A stretch of DNA of 23,450 bases, taken from positions 1-23,450 of the forward strand of contig CAZJRQ010000034.1 of assembly GCA_964548535.1 (NCBI GenBank). Reading direction: 5' to 3'. This document shows positions 6,929 to 15,200 of this stretch, one piece after another. This stretch comes from CAZJRQ01 sp964548535 (GTDB lineage: Bacteria; Bacillota; Clostridia; Oscillospirales; Ruminococcaceae). A program made the translations under genes and the position numbers. Numbering within the stretch: the stretch's first letter is position 1; each line of letters begins with the position of its first letter. The notes beneath the pieces are model-generated. The model saw only the letters and a program-made list of their open reading frames with translations. It searched no databases and had not been told where the DNA came from.

Positions 6929-7684
6929 TTATCTAATTGCAATTCCCTTAGACTTGCAATCAGCCTTAACATCACTTACTGTTAACTCTTTAAAATGGAA
7001 TAGTGACGCTGCAAGTGCCGCCGAACAATCTGTTTCTTCAAAAGCCTCAGCAAAATCCGAAAGCTTTCCTGCTCCGCCGCTTGCGATTACAGGAATCTTA
7101 ACAGCTTCACAAACAGCCTTTAGCATAGGCAAATCAAATCCGCCCTTTACGCCGTCTGTATCCATTGAAGTAAGCAAAATTTCTCCAGCACCAAGCTCTT
7201 CAACTTTTTTCGCCCAATCAATCAGGTCGATTCCCATATCGATTCTTCCGCCGTTAATTACAACAGTATATTTTCCGTCAGAAATTTTCTTAGCGTCAAT
7301 TGCGACAACAACACACTGACAGCCGAAAATATCTGCCGCCTCTTTAATAAGCTGTGGATTTTTAACCGCCGCTGAATTTACCGAAACCTTGTCCGCTCCA
7401 GCACGAAGTGTATCTCTGAAATCTTCAATTGTACGAATTCCGCCGCCGACAGTCAGCGGTACAAAAACCTTTTCAGCAGTACGACTAACAACGTCAAGCA
7501 TTGTTCCTCTGCCCTCATGTGACGCGTTGATATCTAAAAAAACTATCTCGTCAGCACCCTGTGCGTCATATTCTGCTGCGCACTCTACAGGGTCGCCAAC
7601 TTCTTTAATCCCCTCAAAATTTACTCCCTTAACTACCTTTCCTTCACGAACATCAAGGCAAGGGATTATTCTCTTCGCAAGCAT
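6929..7684 (-). CDS. hisF: Imidazole glycerol phosphate synthase cyclase subunit HisF
   Basis: With HisH, converts PRFAR and ammonia to imidazole glycerol phosphate and AICAR. The 251-residue TIM barrel starts MLAKRIIPCLDVREGKVVKG and contains the two catalytic aspartates, D11 (CLDV) and D130 (VVAIDAKK), plus the phosphate-binding loops GGGIRT (80-85) and ASGGAGK (201-207). These assign it to HisF rather than the homologous HisA. The ATG at 7684 has GAGGAGGT 7 bases upstream; a longer frame to 7726 would overlap hisH and is rejected. Four bases separate it from the hisH stop, fitting co-translation of the two subunits. Confidence 0.97.
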   Translation of the reverse strand: MLAKRIIPCLDVREGKVVKGVNFEGIKEVGDPVECAAEYDAQGADEIVFLDINASHEGRGTMLDVVSRTAEKVFVPLTVGGGIRTIEDFRDTLRAGADKVSVNSAAVKNPQLIKEAADIFGCQCVVVAIDAKKISDGKYTVVINGGRIDMGIDLIDWAKKVEELGAGEILLTSMDTDGVKGGFDLPMLKAVCEAVKIPVIASGGAGKLSDFAEAFEETDCSAALAASLFHFKELTVSDVKADCKSKGIAIR

Positions 7685-7688
7685 CTTA

Positions 7689-8303
7689 CTATACCTCCTC
7701 AGATACAAGTTTTGCAAAATTCTCAAGTATTTTAAGTCCTACCTTACCTGACTTCTCAGGATGAAACTGTGCGCCGAAAATTGTTTTTCCGTCAGACACT
7801 AACGCAGGAACTTTATTTCCGTATTCGCAATAAGCATACAAATTTTCGTCATTACAAAAAGCCTTGAATGAATGTACAAAATATACATACTCGTCATCAG
7901 ACAAGTCATCAAACAATGGAGATTTATGATTATAAACAAGCTTGTTCCAACCTAAATGAGGAATAACCAAATCAGGTTCAACAATTTTATCGACATAGCC
8001 AGAAATTAGTCCTAGTCCCTCACACTCTTCAAACTCAAAACTTTTTTCAAACAAAAGCTGCATTCCAAGACAAATTCCCAAGAATGGTTTAAGTCTAGCC
8101 TGCTCTTTAATCGTATCAACCAAACCGCTCTCTCTAAGCATTTTCATTGCCCAAGGAAAAGCTCCAACACCTGGTAAAATCAAAGCATCAGCAGATTCTA
8201 AATCTTCTTTTTTGTTTGTAAGCTTGTTTTCAAGTCCTAAATAGTCAAGTGCGTTTTTAACTGAAAAAATGTTTCCTGCACCGTAGTCGATAATTGCTAT
8301 CAT
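7689..8303 (-). CDS. hisH: Imidazole glycerol phosphate synthase glutaminase subunit HisH
   Basis: Class I glutamine amidotransferase that supplies ammonia to HisF. 204 residues. The catalytic triad is visible: C78 in GICLGMQLLF, and H181 and E183 in GAQFHPEKSG. The start MIAIIDYGAGNIFSVKNAL and the oxyanion-region PGVGAF (44-49) are typical. Its ATG directly abuts the hisB stop codon (TAGATG, no gap), with AAGGGAG inside the end of hisB as ribosome binding site, so translation is probably coupled. Confidence 0.97.
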   Translation of the reverse strand: MIAIIDYGAGNIFSVKNALDYLGLENKLTNKKEDLESADALILPGVGAFPWAMKMLRESGLVDTIKEQARLKPFLGICLGMQLLFEKSFEFEECEGLGLISGYVDKIVEPDLVIPHLGWNKLVYNHKSPLFDDLSDDEYVYFVHSFKAFCNDENLYAYCEYGNKVPALVSDGKTIFGAQFHPEKSGKVGLKILENFAKLVSEEV

Positions 8304-8882
8304 CTATAACACTCCCTTTGTAGAAAGTACTTTATTACCCTCAATTTTTACTGCGTCTTTTAGTGCGTGTGCAACGGCCTTAAAAATAGCCTCTGCAATG
8401 TGATGGTCGTTCTTGCCATATTCTTTTCTAATATGCAAAGTAATTCCTGCATTAAATGCAAATGCTCTGAAAAATTCTTCAGTAAGGCAAGTATCATACT
8501 CACCAATTCTGTTGTCAGAAAATTCAGCATCAAATGCTAAAAATGGACGTCCGCTTATGTCAAGTGAGCAAAATCCCAATGCCTCATCCATTGGAATAAA
8601 TGACGTGCCATAACGTGTAATTCCAACCTTATCTCCAAGCGCCTGTGAAAAAGCTTGCCCAAGCACAATACCGATATCCTCAACAGTGTGGTGACCGTCA
8701 ACATTCAAATCGCCATTGCAATTAACCTGTAAATCAATTCCGCTATGTACGCCAAAAGCAGTAAGCATATGGTCAAAAAAACCAATGCCAGTATCAACCG
8801 ATACTCTGCCCTCACCGTCTAGCTTTACAAAAACTTCTATATCAGTTTCCTTAGTTTTTCTTTTAATGTTAGCTGTTCTCAA
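8304..8882 (-). CDS. hisB: Imidazoleglycerol-phosphate dehydratase HisB (TTG start)
   Basis: Dehydrates imidazole glycerol phosphate to imidazole acetol phosphate. 192 residues, the monofunctional form without the histidinol-phosphatase domain found in E. coli HisB. Metal-binding histidine motifs are FFDHML (35-40), DGHHTVEDIG (62-71) and KNDHHIAEAIFK (157-168). No ATG or GTG is available near the conserved N-terminus; the start is TTG at 8882 (TTG AGA ACA GCT AAC), with GGAGG about 8 bases before it. The phosphatase step must therefore be supplied by another gene outside this window. Confidence 0.95.
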   Translation of the reverse strand: MRTANIKRKTKETDIEVFVKLDGEGRVSVDTGIGFFDHMLTAFGVHSGIDLQVNCNGDLNVDGHHTVEDIGIVLGQAFSQALGDKVGITRYGTSFIPMDEALGFCSLDISGRPFLAFDAEFSDNRIGEYDTCLTEEFFRAFAFNAGITLHIRKEYGKNDHHIAEAIFKAVAHALKDAVKIEGNKVLSTKGVL

Positions 8883-8906
8883 AATGAACTCCTCCTAACT
8901 ACTATA

Positions 8907-10196
8907 TTAGAATCTAACCTTAATTGCGTTTGCATGAGCTGTAAGACCTTCTCTTTCAGCTATCAAAACAATATCTTCCTTAGCATCATTCAAAGCCTCT
9001 TCTGTATAGTAAATAAAACTTGAACGCTTTTCAAAACTGTTTACTGAAAGCGGCGAGAAAAATCTTGCTGTACCGCTTGTTGGTAAAACGTGGTTTGGTC
9101 CAGCATAATAATCTCCCAAAGGCTCTGGAGCATATTCGCCCAAGAAAATTGAACCCGCATTGTCTAATCTGCCTAAATATTCCATAGGATTTTCAAACAA
9201 AACTTCAAGGTGCTCAGGTGCAAGTTTATTAGCAAATTCACAAGCTTCATCCTCATTATTACAAATGATAATAGCACCAAAGTCAGCAAGTGATTTCTCG
9301 ATAATTTCTTTTCTTGAAAGCTCCTTAACCTGTCTTTCAATCTCCAAAATAGTTTCGTCAGCAATCTTCTCGCTTGTTGTAATCAAAATTGAAGATGCTA
9401 GCAAATCATGCTCTGCCTGTGACATCAAATCTGCCGCAATGTATTTTGGATTTGCATTCTCATCAGCAAGAACCAAAATTTCGCTAGGTCCTGCAATCAT
9501 GTCAATATCAACAATTCCGTAAAGAAGTTTCTTTGCAGTAGCTACAAAAATATTTCCAGGTCCAACAATTTTGTCAACCTTCGGAACTTCCTCAGTACCA
9601 TAAGCCAAAGCTGCAACAGCCTGTGCTCCGCCTGATAAGAAAACTCTGTCAACGCCGCAAACTGCAGCAGCAACAAGAATATCCTTATTAGCTGTACCGT
9701 CCTTTAGCGGAGGTGTAACCATGATTATTTCCTTAACTCCAGCAATTTTTGCAGGAATTGCATTCATCAAAACTGATGAAGGATAAGCCGCTGTACCGCC
9801 TGGAACATAAAGCCCAACTCTTTCAAGACCACGTACACGCTGTCCTAAAATAACACCGTTTTGCTTTGGGTCAACAAAAGATTGCGATTTCTGGCGATTA
9901 TGAAAATCAGAAATATTCTCAACCGCATTTAGCAAAGCATTAACAAACTCAGGATCAGCCTCTGTCAATGCATCATTTATAACATCTCTAGGAACTTCAT
10001 AATACTGCGGAAGCTTGCCGTCAAACTTCTCTGTATATGCCTTAACTGCACTATCTCCGTTTTGCTTAACATTTTCAATAATTTCAGAAACAACTACTGT
10101 TACTTTTTTATCAGTTTCACCGCTGCGCTTTTCAACTTGCTTGAAAAATTCAACCTCATCAACGCCATTGGCAAAAATCTTATTTATAATAGACAT
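8907..10196 (-). CDS. hisD: Histidinol dehydrogenase HisD
   Basis: Oxidises L-histidinol to L-histidine through two NAD-dependent steps, the last steps of the pathway. 429 residues, full length. Signature regions include GLYVPGGTAAYPSSVLMNA, VGPGNIFVATAKKLLYG, the AGPSEILVLAD block near residue 235, the zinc and catalytic region MSQAEHDLLASS near 259, and GPNHVLPTSGTARFFSPLSV near 365. GGAGG lies 7 bases before the ATG. It follows hisG by 14 bases and precedes hisB by 24. Confidence 0.97.
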   Translation of the reverse strand: MSIINKIFANGVDEVEFFKQVEKRSGETDKKVTVVVSEIIENVKQNGDSAVKAYTEKFDGKLPQYYEVPRDVINDALTEADPEFVNALLNAVENISDFHNRQKSQSFVDPKQNGVILGQRVRGLERVGLYVPGGTAAYPSSVLMNAIPAKIAGVKEIIMVTPPLKDGTANKDILVAAAVCGVDRVFLSGGAQAVAALAYGTEEVPKVDKIVGPGNIFVATAKKLLYGIVDIDMIAGPSEILVLADENANPKYIAADLMSQAEHDLLASSILITTSEKIADETILEIERQVKELSRKEIIEKSLADFGAIIICNNEDEACEFANKLAPEHLEVLFENPMEYLGRLDNAGSIFLGEYAPEPLGDYYAGPNHVLPTSGTARFFSPLSVNSFEKRSSFIYYTEEALNDAKEDIVLIAEREGLTAHANAIKVRF

Positions 10197-10210
10197 TTTA
10201 AATCCTCCAA

Positions 10211-10840
10211 TTAAATGTTCGCCTCAACTAGCTCAACAAACTTTTCAATTTCTTCTTGTCTAAGTTTCATGCTAACCATATTAACAATCAGTCTAGCCGA
10301 AATTGGAGCAATATCTTCAATAACTTCAAGACCATTTTCCTTTAGAGTTGTGCCCGTTTCAACTATATCAACAATTCCGTCAGCCAGCTCTAAAAGAGGT
10401 GCAAGTTCAACAGAACCCTCAATCTTAACGATTTCAACATCCATTCCCTTGCTCTCAAAATAATTTCTTGTGATGTTTGGATATTTAGTTGCAATAGTTT
10501 TTACATTATATCCGCCATAAAAAGGAGAGCCCTTTTTAGTTGCAAGTGCAAATTTACATCTGCCAAATCCAATATCTGCAAGCTCGAAAAACTTGCCTTG
10601 CATTTCCATAATTGTATCTTTTCCAACAACTCCGATGTCACAAACTCCATGTTCAACATAAGTAATTACATCGTTAGCCTTTGCAAGCACTACCTCAAGA
10701 TTGCCGTCGGGAACAGGCAAAATCAGCTTTCTGCCCTTTTCTCTGATTGCCGTACAATCAAATCCGATTCTCTCTAAAAGTGCTACTGTATCTTTTTCAA
10801 GTCTACCCTTTGTAAGGGCAATTCTTAGTGGTTTATTCAT
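10211..10840 (-). CDS. hisG: ATP phosphoribosyltransferase catalytic subunit HisG (short form)
   Basis: Joins ATP and PRPP to start histidine synthesis. At 209 residues it is the short form, lacking the C-terminal regulatory domain, and such enzymes need HisZ for activity and histidine feedback; hisZ is the gene just before it. Motifs include LRIALTKGRL at the N-terminus, YVEHGVCDIGVVGKDTIME, and the PRPP-binding segment GIVDIVETGTTLKENGLEVI near residue 157. GGAGG precedes the ATG. The gap from hisZ is 21 bases. Confidence 0.97.
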   Translation of the reverse strand: MNKPLRIALTKGRLEKDTVALLERIGFDCTAIREKGRKLILPVPDGNLEVVLAKANDVITYVEHGVCDIGVVGKDTIMEMQGKFFELADIGFGRCKFALATKKGSPFYGGYNVKTIATKYPNITRNYFESKGMDVEIVKIEGSVELAPLLELADGIVDIVETGTTLKENGLEVIEDIAPISARLIVNMVSMKLRQEEIEKFVELVEANI

Positions 10841-10861
10841 TTATATATCCTCCGCCCCAAC

Positions 10862-12061
10862 TTAAAGTGTAATTTCTGTAGTCTTATCATTTACGACATA
10901 CATTTTATGTATGCCCTTTGAAATTGCATATTCTTTTGTTTCATCAGCAGTATCAAACAAACTGTTTTCGACAACAAGACCTTGTCTAACTAGACTGTTA
11001 GCATAAGAAATAGCCTCAACTACATAACCATTTTCACCATAAACTATGCAATCAGCAGTTTTAAGCTTAGGAGCTGTTCCTTTTTTACGTGTGAAATTAG
11101 CAATTGCATCACAATTAACTCCAAAACCAACTGCATTTTCCGGCTCGCCAAGTTCACCGATAAGCTTATCATATCTTCCGCCCTTTAGAACTGACTGACC
11201 AACTCCCGTTAAATATCCCTTAAACACAATACCAGTATAATAATCTGCATGACTGACAATTCCCAAATCAACAGAAATATTTCCCTCATATCCAAGACTT
11301 GAAAGACGATTGTATACCTCTCTCAGATTATCTAATATCTTATTAGTTTTTTCATCAGCAAACAAACTTGCAGCCTTATCAAGAACCTCAACTCCGCCAA
11401 AAAGACGTGGCAGCTGCTTTAGAGCGTTAGTAATCTGATTATCACCAACTTCATCAAGCAAATCATTTAGTGCAGGATAATTCTTAGCAGAAATAAGCAG
11501 TCTAACTTCTTCCTTAGTTCTATCGTCAGCGTCCAGCTTATCAACAAGCTCATTGAAATACCCAATATCGCCAATTTCAAGTCGGAAGCTTTTTTCATCA
11601 AATGACGCCAAAGCCTCGACAGCAATGCAAAGTGCCTCATAATCAGAACGCTTAATATTTGTTCCGCCAATAAGCTCAATTCCAGCCTGAACAACCTCGT
11701 CAGAACGACCTTTAAGCAAAGCATTGTTCTCATAAATGCTTTGATTATAGTATAGTCTTAGTGGCAGTTTAGCCTCTTTAAGTCTTGTTGCAACTAATCT
11801 TGCAATCGGAATAGTTGAGTCTGGTCTTAGCACAATAAGTCTGCCCTTTGAATCTGTCAGCTTATACATAATTTCCTGCTGAAAATTTCTGGAACTTCCG
11901 CTAAACAAATCATAAAATTCAATGCCAGGTGTAACAACCTCGCTATATCCAAAGCCCTTGAAAAGCTGAGAAATTTTATCTTCAACTGCACGTCTCGCCA
12001 AGCAGTCATTAAACAATAAATCTCTTGTACCCTCAGGCGTTATAAGATCATTTCTTTTCAT
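10862..12061 (-). CDS. hisZ: ATP phosphoribosyltransferase regulatory subunit HisZ
   Basis: 399-residue paralogue of histidyl-tRNA synthetase that pairs with short HisG. The aminoacyl-tRNA synthetase class II fold is recognisable: TPEGTRDLLF at the N-terminus, the motif 1-like YSEVVTPGIEFYDLF, LRPDSTIPIARLVATRL, and ADYYTGIVFKGY and GGRYDKLIGELGEPENAVGFG in place of the synthetase histidine-binding loops. The motif 2 region reads LYYNQSIYEN rather than the arginine-containing FRxE of true synthetases, and the small remaining C-terminal part argues against a full tRNA-binding domain. Its place directly before hisG settles the assignment. It is the first gene of the operon, with AAAGGA before the ATG. 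Confidence 0.95.
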   Translation of the reverse strand: MKRNDLITPEGTRDLLFNDCLARRAVEDKISQLFKGFGYSEVVTPGIEFYDLFSGSSRNFQQEIMYKLTDSKGRLIVLRPDSTIPIARLVATRLKEAKLPLRLYYNQSIYENNALLKGRSDEVVQAGIELIGGTNIKRSDYEALCIAVEALASFDEKSFRLEIGDIGYFNELVDKLDADDRTKEEVRLLISAKNYPALNDLLDEVGDNQITNALKQLPRLFGGVEVLDKAASLFADEKTNKILDNLREVYNRLSSLGYEGNISVDLGIVSHADYYTGIVFKGYLTGVGQSVLKGGRYDKLIGELGEPENAVGFGVNCDAIANFTRKKGTAPKLKTADCIVYGENGYVVEAISYANSLVRQGLVVENSLFDTADETKEYAISKGIHKMYVVNDKTTEITL

Positions 12062-12086
12062 ATAAATTATCCTTTCCCCATACGCT

Positions 12087-12122
12087 TCACTTTATCGTAG
12101 TAAAGTGATATCATGATATCAC
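12087..12122. promoter_or_regulatory. Probable operator of the his operon: two overlapping palindromes
   Basis: GTGATATCATGATATCAC (12105-12122) is a perfect 18-bp palindrome. TCACTTTA / TAAAGTGA (12087-12108, 6-base spacer) is a second perfect inverted repeat sharing four bases with the first. They occupy roughly +8 to +43 relative to the predicted start. Firmicute his operons can be controlled by TrpR-like HisR (YerC) repressors; whether this is such a site is inference. Confidence 0.65.
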
Positions 12123-12136
12123 GATACTGCTTTATT

Positions 12137-12165
12137 ATAATAACATGATGATATATAATTGTCAA
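12137..12165 (-). promoter_or_regulatory. Promoter of the his operon
   Basis: TTGACA (12160-12165) and TATTAT (12137-12142) with a 17-bp spacer on the minus strand. The predicted start near 12130 leaves a leader of about 70 bases, too short for a T-box or a leader-peptide attenuator. No clear terminator lies between the polC stop and this promoter, so some readthrough from polC is possible. Confidence 0.85.
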
Positions 12166-12207
12166 CTAATTCTATGTACAAACAGTTGATATTTTGTAAA
12201 GTTAAAG

Positions 12208-15200
12208 TTAAAACAGCGACATTTGATTTGATTTAGGCAAATCACCAAAAGCACCATTTCTCTCAAGAGTTTCTACTACAGATTTACCAATACCGCTCTG
12301 CTGCTGGAACTCTTCAATTGAGATAAAATCACGATTTTTCGCCTTTTCATAAAGACTCTGTGCAGCATTTGTTCCAACACCTGAAAGTGAACAGAATGGC
12401 AATCTTAGCTTACCATCCTCAATCTGATAAATCGTCGCATGAGATTTAAAAATGTCAACAGGTAAAAAGTCATATTTCCTTGAAAGAAATTCATTCGTAA
12501 GCATAAGCATTTCCAAGACGCCTTCATCCTTTGCAGTACGCTCCTGCTTTGCCATATTCCTCAACTGTTCAATACGCTCACGCACCATATGCACACCTTT
12601 TACAGCAGTCTCAGCCTCAAAATTCTCACCGCGAACAGTTAAATACGCCGCATAAAACTCAAGCGGTTTATAAATCTTAAACCAGCAAAGCTTGATAGCC
12701 GAAGTAACATATGCCGCCGCATGGGCTTTAGGGAACATATATTTAATCTTCAAACAACTTTCGATATACCACTCTGGAACATCATGATCACGCATATCCT
12801 GCTTCATTTCTTCTGTCAAAAGCTTTGGTGCGTTACCCTTACGAGTAATCTCCATTATCTTAAACGAAAGCTTTGGATCAAGTCCATGATAAATCAAATA
12901 AGTCATAATACTATCACGAGTACCGATAACTTCAGAAATTGTACAAACATTATTATGAATAAGCTCCTGCGCATTTCCAAGCCAAACGTCAGTACCATGA
13001 GAAAGTCCAGAAATCTGCAATAGGTCACTGAAGTTCTTAGGTTTCGCCTCCAAAAGCATTTGACAAACAAAAGCTGTACCCATTTCAGGAATACCCAGCG
13101 TTCCGGTCTGCCACATAATGTCCTCACTAGTTACACCCAAAGCGTTTGGTGATGTAAACAGTGAATATACCTTTTCATCAGACATCGGAATTTTTAAGAT
13201 ATCAAGTCCAGTCATATCCTCAAGGTATTTATATAGTGTAGGAACATCGTGTCCCAACTCGTCAAGTTTTAGAATTGTATCGTGCAGCGAATGGAAGTCA
13301 AAGTGAGTTGTAACAATATCAGAATCAACCTTTTCAGCTGGGTGCTGAACCGGTGTAAAGTCATAAACATCGTAATCACTTGGAATAACTACCATTCCGC
13401 CTGGATGCTGTCCTGTAGTTCTTTTAACGTCTAAACAGCCGTTAATAATTCGCTGTTCTTCTGCTGGATGAACCACTCTTCCACGCTCTTCAAGATATTT
13501 TTTTGTATATCCGAAAGCAGTTTTTTCAGCAACACCTGCAATAGTTCCTGCTTTAAATACATGGTCTGCGCCGAACAATTCTTCTGTATATTTATGTGCA
13601 AATGACTGATAATCTCCAGAGAAGTTAAGGTCGATATCAGGCGCTTTATCGCCATCAAATCCCAAGAAAGTTTCAAATGGAATATCATGTCCATCACGAT
13701 TATATTCTTCACCGCAATTTGGGCATTTTTTAGGAGGCAGGTCATATCCTGAACCAACTGAACCGTCAGTAATAAACTCACTAGTTCTGCATTTTGGACA
13801 TACATAATGCGGCATCAGCGGATTAACTTCGGAAATTCCAGACATTGACGCAACAAAAGATGAACCAACCGAACCACGAGAACCAACCTGATATCCATTC
13901 TCAACTGAATTTGCAACAAGCTTTTGTGAAATCATATACAGCACTGCAAAACCATGCTTGATGATGGACGAAAGCTCTCTATTAAGACGCTCATAAACTA
14001 TTGGCGGAATATGGTCTTTAAAAGCAACCTCAATTCCGGTATCACCTTCCGGAACTTCAATTTCACTAGGGTCACAATCGCCATACATTCCACAGGCATT
14101 CTGCCAGCAAATAACCTGAAGTTCTCTAACCGCACCGTCAATAAACGGTGTATATGTACCATTAGGAAAAGATTTTAAATCACTGTCAATCATATCAGCA
14201 ATCATATTTGTATTAGTTACAACTATTTCATAAGCCTTATCTTCACCAAGATACGAAAGCTCAGAAAGCATTTGAGTTGTAGTTTTTAAATAAAGCGGTG
14301 GCTGTCTGTCAGCATCAGTAAACCCTTTAGAAGCCATAAGCACTGCTCTAAACTGAGCATCACCTTTGTCAAGAAAATGCACGTCACCAGTTGCACAAAC
14401 TGGAATGCCCATTTCATCACCCAGCTTAACTACAAATCTATTTATATCCTTAATCTGCTCCTCAGATGTAATATTAGTATACGGAGGACGTTCTGAAGTC
14501 AGCATAAACATATTATTTCCTTGTGGCTGAATTTCCAAATAATCATAAAAGCTTGCAATCTGCTTAATCTGTTCGTCAGTCTTTCCATCAAGATAAGCCT
14601 GAATAAGTTCACCAGCCTCACAAGCACTTCCAATAATCAGACCCTCACGATGCTTAACAAGCTCCGACTTTGGAATTCTAGGACGGCGTTTATAAAAATC
14701 AAGATTTGACATTGAAATAAGCTTGTACAAATTTTTCAGCCCTGTATTATTTCTCACCAAAATTATTTGATGATAAGAAGGCATTGAATCAACATTATCA
14801 GTATTAGCAAGCAAACTATTGAGCATATCTACCGTTATAAACATATGACCATACTGCTCTATCAGCTGATTGGACAAATTAATGAAAATCTGTGCTAAAA
14901 CCTCTGCATCATCACACGCTCTATGATGATTGAAATCAAGTCCGAAATGCTCAGCAACAAAATTAAGCTTATGCTTCTCAAGCTGTGGGAGCATAATTCT
15001 GCTCATCGGCACAGTATCTATTGAAGAAAAGTCATACTTGATTCCAAGCCGTAAAACTGAATTTCGAATAAATCCAGTATCAAAATCTGAATTATGTGCA
15101 ACGAAAACAGGCTTTTCACCGCAAAACTTCAAAAAAGCCTCAACTGCTGTTTTTTCATCAGCAGCACCATCTAGCATTTCATCTGTTATATGTGTGAGAT

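Noticed and set aside
7389..7751. Plus-strand open frame of 120 codons opposite hisF and hisH
   Set aside because: Antisense of two strongly conserved enzymes; composition typical of a shadow frame.
12062..12130. T-box or leader-peptide attenuator before hisZ
   Set aside because: The leader is only about 70 bases, with no T-box TGGNACCGCG-type sequence, no histidine-codon run and no terminator hairpin with a T-run.
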